From NCBI GenBank assembly GCA_001972305.1, contig BDDD01002921.1, forward strand, positions 62,001-126,000: a DNA stretch of 64,000 nt, given 5' to 3'. The stretch comes from Cephalotus follicularis (taxonomy: Eukaryota; Streptophyta; Magnoliopsida; Oxalidales; Cephalotaceae). The translations under genes and the position numbers were made by a program. Below the pieces are notes generated by a model. That model did no database searches. It had not been told where the DNA came from and worked only from the letters and a program-made list of their open reading frames with translations. Below are positions 34,440-45,885 of this stretch, piece after piece. Position 1 is the first letter of the stretch, and each line of letters begins with the position of its first letter.

Positions 34440-35865
34440 ATTGATAGTATTTTCTCAGATGCTCGGCATTCCAAACTCTGGCAATCTCCCTTCCCCCTAG
34501 AGTTTCAAGTTTGAATGTTCCTAGGCTGAGCACTTTCTTAATCTTGTATGGTCCTTCTTAGGTGGGGGCTAGTTTTCCTTTGGTACCGGTTGGATCCGCA
34601 ATAGCGGCGTTGCGTAGCACTAGATCTCCTTGCCATAGTGGTCTGGGGCTTACCCTTTTGTTATAGTAACAGCTCACCCTTTGTTGGTAGGCTACAACTC
34701 TGATGGCAGCCTTATCTCTGAGCTTTTCTACTAAGTCGATGAGGCATCTAAGTCCTTCCTCATTGTTCTTTTCAGAGAAGTGCACAACCTTTGGTGATTG
34801 TACACCAATCTCCACCGGTATTATAGCTTCAGTTCCAAAGCATAGGCTGTATGGGGACTCAACAGTTGTGGTCTGAGGAGTGGTTTTGTATGCCCATAGT
34901 ACACTTGGTAGCTCCTCTGTCCATCTTCCTTTGCTGTCTTTAAGGCACTTCTTCAAGCCTGAGATGATTTCTCTGTTGATCACCTCGGCTTGACCATTGC
35001 TCTGGGGGTAGGCTACTGAGGCAAGCCTATGCTCTATTCGCCACTCTTTACAAAATTCACGGAATGCTTGGCAATCAAACTGTTTCCTGTTGTTTGAGAC
35101 TATTGTCCTTGGGACTCCAAATCTACAGATGATGGACTTCCATACAAAGCTAATTGTGTTCTTTTCGGTGATCGTGGCCAGTGGTTCTGCTCCTACCCAC
35201 TTGGTAAAACAATCCACTGCTACAATGAGAAACTTCCTCTAGCCTGTCGCCATGGGTAGTGGTCCAACGAAGTCCATTCCCTATTGTGCAAAGGGCCAGG
35301 AGGCCATTACAGACGTCAGAGGTTAAGAAGGTCTTCTGTTTATGTTTGCGTTCCTCTGGCATTTGTCACATTTTCTTACCAAGTCTATAGCATCTTGATG
35401 CAAGGTCGGCCAGTAGTATCCCTGCCTTAATAGTTTGTGGGACAAAGTTCTGTCCCCCGTGTGGTAGCCACAAACTCCTTCATGTACTTCCCTTAGAGCA
35501 TAATCGGCCTCAAAGGGAGTTAAGCACCTTAGCCAAGGGAAAGAGAATGACCTTTTGTAGAGGATCCCATCTCGGAGTTGAAATCTGTTTGATCTGTACA
35601 CCAGTTTTCTTGCCTCTGCAGGGTCCTCGGGTAAAATCCCGTTCCTCAGCCAGTTGATAAATGGGGTCATCCAGTTTAGCTCCTGTGGTATGTCTATGTC
35701 CATCACATATACTTCAGATATGGTGGGCCTGTCTAGGTAGTCTACTAGCACAGTCTGATTTTTCTCCAGCTCCCCTGCCGTGGCTAGTTTTGATAACTGG
35801 TCTGCTCGAGCGTTTTCCACCCTGGGTACTTTCAAAACTCTAAGAATTTCGAAGGCTGACTTCAA
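34440..35865 (-). pseudogene. Integrase of element D (broken)
   Basis: On the minus strand the end of the second RNase H (PRVENARADQLSKL) is followed by the zinc-binding part near 35400-35470 (DRTLSHKLLRQGYYWP, CDKCQ) and a core at 34650-35217 (MDCFTKWVGAEPL, NGQAEVINREI). The second catalytic Asp is lost: the motif reads SNNRKQF where Tat integrases have DNGKQF or similar. Stops lie at 35323, 35284, 35240 and 34558. The tail after the last stop still reads EGPYKIKKVL. Integration activity is excluded. Confidence 0.88.
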
Positions 35866-36231
35866 ACTCTAAAAATGTGATAAGTATTTGACCATTGGGT
35901 CTTCTCGGGCTTCATACTCTCCACTTGCCAGACCAACCATTAGCTGAGAATCACTGGAGGCCTCTATCTTTTGCACCTCCAAGTGATTTGTAATTGTCAG
36001 CCCAGCTATCAGAGCTTCCCATTCAGTTTCATTGTTTGTAGCTTTAAACCCAAACCTCAGAGCATACTCCAACGTTCAACCATCTGGGCTCGTTAATACC
36101 AACCCTGCTCCACTGTCAGTAATGCAGGATGAACCATCCACGAACAACTTTCACATCCCCCTCTCGTTCTCGGAAGGGTTCTCCTCCATACACTCCGTAG
36201 GTGTATTATCTCCAACAAAGTCGGCCAAGAC
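35866..36231 (-). pseudogene. Second RNase H-like domain (Tat archaeal-type RNH) of element D
   Basis: Minus-strand blocks LFVDGSSC, GAGLVLTSPDG, LRFGFKATNNETEWEALIAG and SDSQLMVG are typical of the additional RNase H that follows the first one only in Tat elements. Stops fall near 36230 (TAG after EINS), 36073 and 35869. Confidence 0.82.
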
Positions 36232-38217
36232 CTATGAATTGATTTCTGGCCTGGCTTTGAACTTCACATCATACTCGCCTAGATCAACTGACCACTTGAT
36301 TAATCTTCCTGAGGTGTCAGGCTTCGCAAGAACTTGTTTGAGTGGATTGTTAGTCAAAACTTTGATTGTATGGGCTTGGAAATATGGCCTCAATTTTCTG
36401 GCCGCTATGATCAGAGCATAGACAAACTTCTCTACCTCTGGGTATCTCCCCTCAGCATCATTCAGAGTCTTGCTCACATAATACACCGGCCTCTGAACTT
36501 TCTCCTCCTCCCTGACTAGCACTGCACTCACCGCTCTCGAGGTGGCTGCAAGGTATAAATGCAAGTGTACCCCGTCCTTAGGTTTTGAGATCAGAGGAGG
36601 GGAAGCCAGGTATTCCTTCAACTTGTCGAAGGCTGCTTGACACTCGTCTGTCCAGGAAAATCCCTTGGGATCCCTGAGCACCTTAAATAATGGGAGGAAC
36701 TTTTTTGCTGATTTTGACACAAACCTGCTCATGGCTGCAATCTTTCCATTTAGTTTTTGAATATCCCTGATGGTCTGGGAAGGCCTCATATTCTGAACTG
36801 CCGAGATCTTCTCTGGGTTGGCCTCTATTCCTCGCCTCGAGACCATGAACCCGAGGAACTTGCCAGAGGTGACCCCAAAAGTGCACTTGGATGGGTTGAG
36901 TTTCATGTTGTATCTCCTTAGTACCTCAAATGTTTCCTCCAAGTCTTTAATGTGGGGGCTCTTGGCTGAGGTTTTGACGAGCATGTCGTCGATGTAGACC
37001 TCCATGTTCCTCCCAATCTGAGGCTCAAAGATTTTGTTGACCAGTCGTTGGTAGGTGGCCCCTACATTCTTTAGCCCAAAGGGCATGACCTTGTAATAAT
37101 ACATCCCCCGGTCCGTGATGAAAGTAGTCTTGTTCTCGTCGGGCCTATACATGGGGATTTGATTGTATCCCGAATAGGCATACAAGAAGCTTAACATTCT
37201 GTAGCCCGAGGTCGTATCCACCAACTGATCTATCTTTGGGAGAGGGAAGTGATCATTGGGACAACCTTTGTTGAGGTCTGTGAAGTCGATGCACATCCTC
37301 CACTTGCCATTTACTTTTTTGACCAGCATCGGGTTCTCCAGCCAGTCTGAGTAATGCACTTCCCTTATGAACCCTGCCTGCAACAGCTTGCTTACCTCCT
37401 CGGCTATTGCTTGCTGCCTCTCAGGAGCAAAGTTCCTCTTCTTTTGCCTGGTCAGGTGCCTTATTGTGTCAACACTTAGCCTGTGAACCATTACATTTGG
37501 GCTGATCTCTGGGACTTCCTCTGCCGACCAGGCAAATACATCTTTATTATTCTGGAGGAATGCTATTAATTCCCCCTTCTCCACCTCTCCAAGCTGTGAG
37601 CCAACTTGGAACACTCTTTCAGTGTTTCCCTCTTCCAGGGGTACTTGAATAACATCTTCAACAAGCTGTGGACGCTCAGGTTCCACGTCTCCTCTGAGCT
37701 CCACATTTGCAATAAGAAGTACCTTTTCCTTCCCTTTATCCATGATGGCAGTCTTGTAGCACTGTCTTGCCGCCTGTTGATCTCCTCTGGCTTCCCCCAC
37801 GCCAAACCTTGTAGGGAACTTCATCAATAAATGTCTCGTGGACACTATCGCCTCCATTAAGTTCAGACCTGGTCGCCCTATTATGGCATTGTAAGGGCTT
37901 GGAGTGTCCACTACCAGGAACGTCATCTCCATCTGGGTCTGGCGTGGGGCAGTGCCTGTGACCACGGACAGGTCGATGGATCCCAGAGGATGGACCATCT
38001 CTCCTGCAAAGACAACCAGTGGGGTCTTCACGGGCTTTAGCTGGTCGGTCGGTATCCTCAGCTGATCAAATGCGTGTTTGTATAGGATATCGGCCGAGCT
38101 CCTGCTGTCAATGAGAATCCTCTTCATAGTGAAAAGTGCCACTTTAAGGGTCACCACCATTGGATCATCGTGAGGGAGACGTACTCCCTCATAGTCCGCC
38201 TCCGAGAAGGATATCAC
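36232..38217 (-). pseudogene. Protease, RT and first RNase H of element D
   Basis: One open frame of about 660 codons. Protease is near its start: the active site reads LIDSRSSADIL, where DSGSS is expected, so Gly is replaced by Arg. RT spans about 36950-37340 (MCIDFTDLNKGCPND, MPFGLKN, VYIDDMLVKT). The first RNase H (VYYVSKTLND, VLTNNPLKQVL) follows and ends at a TAG where other Tat elements read QVLADF. The RT motif is intact, but the protease change should disable processing. Confidence 0.9.
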
Positions 38218-38277
38218 CTCCTCTTCTCTACCTGTTCTCAGCCTTTTGCTGTGAGGAATTTACTGCAGAGCAAGGGA

Positions 38278-40080
38278 TTACCTCCCATAGGCTTTTCTGG
38301 CATTCTTATGGTCGCCACCAGATGCGACCCCCCCAGAGATGGTGTGGATAACACCTCTGGGCTGCTGCTGACGCTGTCGAGGAGCCTCTTCTCTCTTTTG
38401 CTCCCTTCTTCCCTGGGGAGCATCTCTGTCCACATACTTGCGTAGGTGCCCCTTCCGAATAAGGTCCTCAATCTGATTCTTCAACTGTCTGCACTCCTCG
38501 GTATCATGCCCGTGGTCACGATGATACCGACAGTATTTCTTTGTGTCCCTCTTCTCTGCTAGGGACCTTAGTGGGGCAGGCCATTGGATGGGGACCTTAT
38601 CCTTCTCCACAGTAGGTATTCTGGTGCGCGTGTCCTTGAGGAGGGCAAAGTTGTTGTAGGATGGGATAGGTGCCCCTCCCTTGGGTGAATTCTTTCTTCT
38701 GGAGAGTTTGTGTCTAAGGTATTCCTTGGACAGTTCTGACCTCTCCTTCCTCTTCTCCTTCTTCCTGGTAGCATTTCGTGAATGCTCCCCTTTCTCCTTT
38801 TGATGGCCTGACCAGGGTGTTTTCTGTTTCCAGGCTGCCATCGCTTCCTCGGCGTTGACATACTTTTCTACTCTTCTCAACAGGTCTGCCATATCCACCG
38901 CGGGTTTCTTCAAAAGAGAGAAGGTGAAGGATGAGTTGTTCCTCAGCCCACTATTCAATGCTACCAGGGCAAAAGATGGCTCCAGGTCTTTCACCGTGAG
39001 GGACTCCCTATTGAATCTGGTAAGATAATCTCTTAGCGATTCATCTCTCCTTTACACCACATTGATCAAATGTGTAGAGTTCCTCCTTTGCGTAGTGCTG
39101 TTGAGGAACTTGGTCACGAACAGTTCCGTAAACTGGTCAAAAATTTTCACTGATCCCCGAGCTAGGGTGAAATACCATGACTGGGTTGCTCCAGTCATTG
39201 TTGACGGGAATCCTTGTCCGAGTGTGGCGTCTGAGGCTTGGTGCACCAACATGGTTTGTTTGTAGGTGTGTACATGTTGAATAGGATCCGTGGACCCATC
39301 ATACTTAATGAGGCTTGGGAGCCAGAATCTGTTGGGAATACACTCAGTCATGATCTCGGATGTGAAGGGGTGGACACTAATGTTGCGCACCTCTGACAGA
39401 TACCCCCTTGGATGCCCGACTCCTTGGAGTCTTCTCTCCACCTCGGCAAGCCTTCTGTTCATTGCTTGCTCCAAATCCTCAATGTTCCTAGCCCTGCTAG
39501 AAACATGTGATCCCCCGGCCAGTGTGACCGTGCGGTCTACCCTGCTTCCTTGGACCGTTCCCGCTCTGCATGGGGCATTGGACCGCACACGTGCATCCTC
39601 TGCACCCCCGGCTTCCTCTTGGGGATCCACTTCCATGGCCTGGTGCCCAGGATACACTCTTCTGGGATCGTTGGGCTGATCCCGGGCAGTTAAGGACTCT
39701 GCCATATGAGATGCATTGATCTCAGGTCTCCACCCCAGGGGAATATTGTCCCCTGACCACCTCAAAGGGAGTCTCTCTCCCCTTGGCGGGTTTCGCCTGG
39801 CGCCTCAAGGGTGCCCTATCTCCACCACTTGCCTAACAAGGCCACTCTGTCCTCAGACCAATGGCTGAAGGAGTCTGGCCTGATTTTGGTTGGCCAAGCT
39901 GGTAAACAACAAGTCAGTGAGACGATCCATCCCCTGGAAGAGCTGATTGAATTGCTCCCTAGTGGCAGGAGGTTGTTCTGGGGCCGCAACTTGACCATAT
40001 TCAGGAGGAGAAGGCGGGATCTCCTGTTGACGGCTGCTGGTGGCTCCAGACTGGTTGTTGATGTTCTTTCTCAGAGGCAT
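38278..40080 (-). pseudogene. gag of element D (broken)
   Basis: Minus-strand gag starts at ATG 40080 (MPLRKNINNQSGATSS). Stops occur near 39853 and 39820. The capsid part (KYDGSTDPIQHVHTYKQTM, WYFTLARGSVKIFDQFTELF) is open to 39052, where a TAA precedes RRDESLRDYLTRFN. The charged nucleocapsid part follows, with a zinc-finger-like CRYHRDHGHDTEEC near 38480-38530. A frameshift lies near 38250 before protease. Domain order and spacing fit Tat Gag. Confidence 0.85.
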
Positions 40081-40104
40081 GATTCTTGATGACTTTTTGC
40101 TGCG

Positions 40105-40125
40105 TTTCCCACAGGCGGTGCCAAC
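40105..40125 (-). other. Primer binding site of element D
   Basis: On the minus strand, next to the 5' LTR, the sequence is GTTGGCACCGCCTGTGGGAA. This resembles the TTGGCGCCGTCTGTGGGGA primer site of many Tat elements, with two or three changes. Confidence 0.65.
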
Positions 40126-40979
40126 TGTTGATGCAGAAAACCTTCCTTCAACAGTACCCTACGTGGAGGGCTTTGATTTGTTAGTGGAAACGCTTGAATC
40201 TATGCCTGAGAAGATTATTTGGTTGAGAATCCCTGCACAAATAGGGCAAAAAGGTGGAAGGTCTAGGAGGTAGTTTTCCAGGGGATACTCCGACGCTCAA
40301 GTTAGATATGCACAGAGAAAATAAGGTTCTTTTGAGTGCTAAAATGGCTGACCTTTGTCTTGACCGTGAAACTGGTAATTATAGAGCTGATTTGTAACTG
40401 CCTGAGTGTGTAAATCGGAGGTGATAGGTATCCCTAAGGAAATGCTGAGGATCTCGGACATTTCCCTTGATCTCCGCCAGATTTGTTGGTACTTTCCCTG
40501 TAGGACTCTTTTATCATATCTTATCTTTCCATATTTGAGGAGGTAAATCCCTAGAATGTAGGTGGATGTTAAGGCCTCCTCCGGTGGAGGACAAGGAAGG
40601 ATAGGTCCTCTCGTCTCTTATCCGCCTCAAGGTCTTCAACGTCAAGAGTATCTTTAAGGGCTGGCGCCTGAAGCATTAGGTCCTCTACAATGCTGCCGAG
40701 AAAGAGGTCTTCTAAGGTGCAGTCTAGGAGGTGGTCCTCGGCACTGATGCCAAAGAGGAGGTCCTCGGCTCTCAGCCGAGGAGGGTGGCCTCTGCAACGC
40801 AACCAAGGAGGAGTTACTCGGCACTGATACCGAGGAGGATGCCTTCATCTCTTCTCTAGCTGGAGTTAATGAGCTTTCTGTGGCCCATACCCATGTAAGT
40901 TTTAATTCCTCTAGACACTTGGCGAAGTCTGTAAGGGACACGTGTCGTTTTTGGTATAGGTAGATTTTTTCCCATATCA
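40126..40979 (-). repeat. 5' LTR of element D
   Basis: Pairs with 26852-27705. Both start TGTTGATGCAG and end CCCATATCA on the plus strand. It carries the same CCTCGGC-type degenerate repeats (40690-40840). Confidence 0.92.
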
Positions 40980-40984
40980 AAAAT

Positions 40985-41544
40985 GAATGTGACATAGAAA
41001 GTAAACTATATTATAGGTTGCTTTTCCTATTTATTAGATGTCAGAAGGAGTATTTGTCATCACTTATACGATCACAGTAACAATAATAAAGTCTCAAGTA
41101 TTTGTTATAGTAAGTTATATCATATCAATGTATTTGATTCTTATATTGACTAATTAACCGTATGCACATAATAAATTTTGGGCCGTAACATATCATTTGA
41201 TTGGGCCTAGCGGGTGATTTAATCAAGCATAGGTCCAAGCTACTTTAGGAGCCCAAGACCAAAAACTAGGCCTAACCCGCCAAAGCCCATGTTTTCCTCA
41301 ATAGAATTGATTTTCAAGATCCGAATTCCGTTTAGCAACAAATTAAAATTCTTGGTGTTTTAGGCGGGCCACTCCATAAATTAAGATATAATAAATCAAA
41401 TCTCTTTTTTGAGATAAAAAGATTGAATCATTGATTTTGAAAAATAGTAATATAGTAATGGTAGGGCTAAAATCTTAGGGTTTTGTTGTCTAAATTTGAC
41501 CTTGTTTGTTAATAATAATATTATTGTTGTTGTTGATTTTGCAG
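40985..41544. other. AT-rich single-copy-looking sequence, possible host 5' flank or intron
   Basis: No transposon motif is seen. The right part (41470-41544) reads like gene-proximal DNA: AGGGTTTTG, then a T-rich tract ending TTGTTGATTTTGCAG, a good splice acceptor before an open exon. Confidence 0.4.
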
Positions 41545-41611
41545 GATGATTTCATGGATGATCTTGAGCCTTTGTTCGATTACAGGCACGTGCAGCCTCT
41601 CAATTTGTTTT
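41545..41611 (+). pseudogene. Truncated exon of a host gene (acidic DDLEPLFDY peptide)
   Basis: After the acceptor TTTTGCAG the frame reads DDFMDDLEPLFDYRHVQP then LNLFC. The ELEPLFDYSRVQP type of sequence is, from memory, found near the N-terminus of a plant family of nuclear ubiquitin/SUMO-like proteins; that assignment is weak. The exon stops where the inverted LTR begins, so downstream exons are missing from this place. Confidence 0.4.
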
Positions 41612-43468
41612 GCAGACAGTGCCTCTTATGGGTATCAGATATGTAACCAATACAATACCGAGATCACCATGCATCTAAACATATATAACATATTTCAAAA
41701 GTACAAAACTCGCCATTACTTCAAAACATATTTAAAATAGATTCAAAGAGATTTAAAACAGATTCAGACGGATACATAAATCATTAACATATCAAAACAG
41801 ACTTAAAACAGATTTCAAACAGATACAAAAATCATTTTTCTTTCAAGTACAAATATAATTGAAAATATCGTCATAGTATGACTATAATCATGCGAGCATT
41901 TGAAAACATTAAAGGAAAGTTTCAGAAATTAAAACTTAAACATCTTTCAGAAACAGAGTAGCTCAAAATTCATTCAGATACAGAAATAAATAAGTGAAAA
42001 CGTTCAAACATTCAAACCATTAAAAAGAACTTCAGAGTAAAAAGGTTAAAGAAAAGCGTTCCACTCACAGAACCGACGGGCAAGTCCCACGACTGGTGGC
42101 CTCCATGGCCGACCTCAAAGGCAGGATCCTCTGCCAACAGACAAACAAACAGACATGCATATACATATTAGACCAGACTAAAAAATTAAGCAGAACTCAA
42201 ACACGTACTATGATGTGAAATGCTTTATACGATGAAATCCATGCAAATGTCATAAAATTATAACCGATCAATACTGTCAACATCAGCAGAAGTACGATTA
42301 TTAAAAATATCGTTTAAACTTTAATTAAACACACTTTCGAAATCATTTAAAACTAGTCAAAGTGGTTGTCCAGGTCATCCAATTCAAATTGATTAGACAA
42401 TTCAAGTTCATTACTACCACAGAAACAGATACAAAAATACAGAATTCAACGGAAAACAAAAGTAACGGAATAGAGTTCTGAATTTACGGAAAGCCGATGG
42501 AACGGAGCATGGAGCCGAATCTCAGAGCGGAACCGGAACGGATCATGTCTACACGGAAAACAGAGTCAAAGTGCTGTCAAAAACGGGCCGAAGGAGGCTG
42601 CCAATGCGTGGGCTCATGCCCCACCGTTGGCCGGCCCGTGTCAGCCACGCGCTACGGTCGGACAACCGCATGGTCGGATCTGGCGTGCCAGAGGACGATG
42701 ATCACATATCTGAGGCGCGTTGGTCACGGCGTCGTCGCATCTGGAAGGAACGAGCGCGTTGACCATGGCTGCCTTCGTCGCCGATTTGCGCTGCTGGCAT
42801 TGCCATAGGTTAGGGCTGGTCGCGATCGACTAGCCTTGATGCCAGGATGCCGAATCTGTGCTCGCCTTGCCTTGTCGGTCACCGGAGACGGCGGATCGAC
42901 GCAAAATAGAGACGGAGAGAGCAGAGCTCACCAAGCGCCCACGGCGTGGTTGCTGGCACCGAGGTGGGGTCCGGTACACTCAGGAGGTTACGGCGGTCAA
43001 GCTGGTGCCTTCGTCGGTATCACTTCAGTAGTAACGCCGACAGCAGGAGCATAGAGAAAGTGTGAGCGGGAGAGAGGAGAGAGAAACCGGGGAGAGAGAG
43101 AGAAAAGCCAAAAAAAATAAAGAGAGAGAAAACTAATATATATATATATATATATATACCCAACCATAACGAACTGGGTTTATGTCCAGAATTTAACCGA
43201 TACGAACAGAAATTGGATGTTTAGGACATACCATTTGGCCTATTTTCCAAATCCAGTAACCAGTTCAGTAAAACATCGTTTAATTTACAGTATCAAAACA
43301 TTTATTTGTTATACAGATAAAACCATCAGAAAAAAAGCACACAGATAAAAATTTATTAATGTCGTGATGCATATGTCATGAATGCCAGAAAAATAGACTA
43401 ACAGCTAGACAGACAGACAGAAGCCACGTAGGCTCACAAACATAGACTACTGGGACACGGATGTCACA
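41612..43468 (-). mobile_element. Partial inverted gypsy LTR (family E), truncated
   Basis: The reverse complement of 43468-41612 matches the first two thirds of the LTR at 28226, from TGTGACATCC to the segment around 29950. It carries the same AT repeat, GC-rich block (42490-43060) and TCTGTTT-rich part. The other end is missing, and no duplication is visible. It is more diverged from the 28226 copy in the GC-rich part. Confidence 0.85.
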
Positions 43469-43589
43469 CATACAAATTGGTGGTTTAAATTGATAAGAGA
43501 ATTTGGAAATGAGTTCCCATCAATTCGCCCTTATCTTATCAAATTATCAACTCGCCCTTATCTTACATATTATGATTAAAGTCAAGAGA

Positions 43590-44683
43590 AACCTTAGATT
43601 CTCATCCATGATTCGTTCAATAGGGAATACTTGTTGGGAAAACATTAGATTTTGATTTTGTCTAAGGGAAGGATTTCCAATTGTTGGCTGGTTAAATGCT
43701 CTTGGCTTAGGACCCTTGTTTAATGTTAATCTGCCACATTATTCTGACCTCATGAAAGAATTTTATGTTAATTTTGGCTTCAGCACATCTGTTAGTCTAT
43801 CTACTAGAGTAAATGACAGAAATATTTTGATGAATTATCCAACTCTAGCTTCAATTTTAAGTATACCTTGTGATGGCTCAAGAGGTTGGTCTAATAGGAG
43901 TTGGGTTGAAGAAGATGGTTTTAACAAATAAGAATGTGTGCATCTATTGCTTGGTGAGAATGCACAGGTAGTTGAAAATATGTATTCTCACAATCTAAGG
44001 TTTGATTATAGATTTTTACACAGAGCTTTCAGCACTCATATTTTACCTAAAGCAGGTGGCTTTGATGAAGTCACACACATGGAAGCATTCACAATGTTTC
44101 ACGTTATCACCGGTAGAAGGATAAATGTCCCACTGATAATTTTCAATCATATAAAGGATGTGCATGCACGAGAAAATGCTAGATTGCCTTATGGGAACTT
44201 GATTACCAAGATTCTGATGTACTTTCATGTGGACTTAGATGGGGAAGTGCATCATGAACTCCAAAGTGCCGATAAGCTAGGAAAAGGAACCATTGGTAGA
44301 ATGAGTTTTAAAAAGCATAAGAGACTTGGGACTTGGATTCCCAAAAACGAAAACTCAAATAGAGTGAGCGAAGAAGAAGAGGAAGAAGGAGAAGAAGTAC
44401 AAGGTGAAGAAAATGTAGTTCCTGAAACTGAGCCTAATCCTATTTCAAACAGTCAATTTGAGGAGATTATACAAGCGATTAGGGGATTAGAGAGAGAACA
44501 AAGAAATTTAGAAAGAAAACAAAAACGAATTGAAAGAAAATTTGTTGAAGAAGGCTTAATTGGAAATGATGATATGACCAGTGAAGAAGAAGATCAAGAG
44601 AATGCAACAAATGAAGCTGAAGATCAAAATACCGACACTGTGGAGATTGGGGATGATGGAGATGATAGGATGGACGATTGATA
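43590..44683 (+). pseudogene. Plant putative transposon protein ORF of a SIRE-like element
   Basis: The frame begins degenerate near 43600 (GWLNALGLGPLFNVNLPHY), runs to a TAA at 43929 and continues open from 43932 to 44681. It contains the block HYSDLMKEFYVNF, and NVPLIIFNHIKDV with LPYGNLITKIL, known from a domain annotated as plant putative transposon protein. The C-terminal part has a Glu-rich stretch, a coiled coil (EEIIQAIRGLEREQRNLERK) and an acidic end. Its place before the SIRE-like 3' UTR and LTR is where SIRE elements carry an extra ORF. Its function is unknown. Confidence 0.65.
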
Positions 44684-45885
44684 GATTGCGTTTCATATTA
44701 TCATTTTTCCTGTTTTATTTCCTGTTTTATTTTGTGTTTTGTTTTGTATTCCAAAACATTATAAATTATGTTGTTTTGGTTGAGTTTTTGTTTTGGTTAA
44801 CTATTTTCTTGAATATCATATCATATTATTTGCTATTTTGCTAAAGTTATTTTGTGTGCAATCAAAACACTATTTATTGACTTTATAATTTTGTTAAAAA
44901 TTACATACATATATTGCTGTAAATGGTTTAATATTAAATTGGTATTCAATTTAAAATGCAATGCAAAAATCATTATGCATCTGTCTTGCTATCTGAAATA
45001 TAAAATAAATATTGTTGCTGATATGTTTTTAAATCATTCGAATTGATATATTTTTGTGGTATACCAATTTCAATTGTGAATAATGTCCTTTATTTTGAAT
45101 ACCCATATCATTTATAAACCATTTATGATAAATAATGCTATGCTTAAAGTGCCTTTGTTATTATGGTATTTGTTCTTCTTAACTGTTTAATGATATACAA
45201 GGGGAAGAATAAAGCCGAGAAGGAGCAAAGACTAAGGAGGAGAGTACTTTCATTTCACAAACCCTTTCTTATGTTAAATAATATTCTGCAAGCAAAAAAT
45301 TAAATGTTGAAAATGATAAGGGGGAGTAATGCTTGGTAACTAAATATATTGAAGTTTTGCAACTTGTTTTGACATTTAAATAAATGTTTAGACTTAATTG
45401 GTATATGATCTAAGATATTATATTTGTTCATAAAGGAGATCATATAAGTTAAAATTAATACTGTTTACATGAATTCTTGTTCTACTCTGAATTCTTCTAT
45501 TAGGAAAGATTGAAGGTTGCACATGTTGAGGGGGAGTAATGCTTATATACTTGCTAAATATATTAATATGATTATGCTTTGGCTACATATACTAAAATAC
45601 AAATATAAAAAGAATCTCATGTCTAAGCTATGACTCCTACTCATAAAGCGGAAGTAGTTTGTTACATCAACCTCACTTGTTCTGCTCATTTTTCTTTTTA
45701 CTCAACTTTTTGATGCTATACAAAAAGGGGGAGAAATATATTATGCATAAGTTGAAGGAATAGGGAGAAAAGAACATATATGCTAAATGCTTTAGTCTGA
45801 TATCTTGTTTATGCTTACTCTTGCTTTCTTATGCATTTATACTTATATATTGAAATTTTTTTGTCATCATCAAAAAGGGGGAGAT
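44684..45885 (+). other. SIRE-like 3' untranslated region with polypurine tracts
   Basis: AT-rich without coding frames. GGGGGAG-type tracts recur at about 45200, 45320, 45530 and 45726, and finally CATCAAAAAGGGGGAGA (about 45868-45884) directly before the LTR. Repeated purine tracts before the LTR are typical of SIRE/Maximus elements. Confidence 0.75.

Larger units (their letters stand above)
26852..40979 (-). mobile_element. Structurally complete Tat-type Ty3/gypsy element (element D)
   Basis: LTRs at 26852-27705 and 40126-40979 are both 854 bp. Direct AAAAT repeats flank the whole (26847-26851 and 40980-40984). On the minus strand the order is 5' LTR, primer site, gag, protease, RT, RNase H, second RNase H-like domain, integrase, a long 3' region and 3' LTR. 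The second RNase H and the long 3' region with an antisense gene are known features of the Tat lineage (Grande, Retand, Ogre relatives). The sense genes are broken, and the LTRs differ at more than a dozen sites in the first 200 bp, so the insertion is not recent. Confidence 0.93.

Noticed and set aside
44684..45046. Hydrophobic open frames after the SIRE-like ORF (87 and 64 codons)
   Set aside because: T-rich 3' UTR gives runs of Phe, Leu and Tyr codons. No start context and no similarity to an envelope protein.
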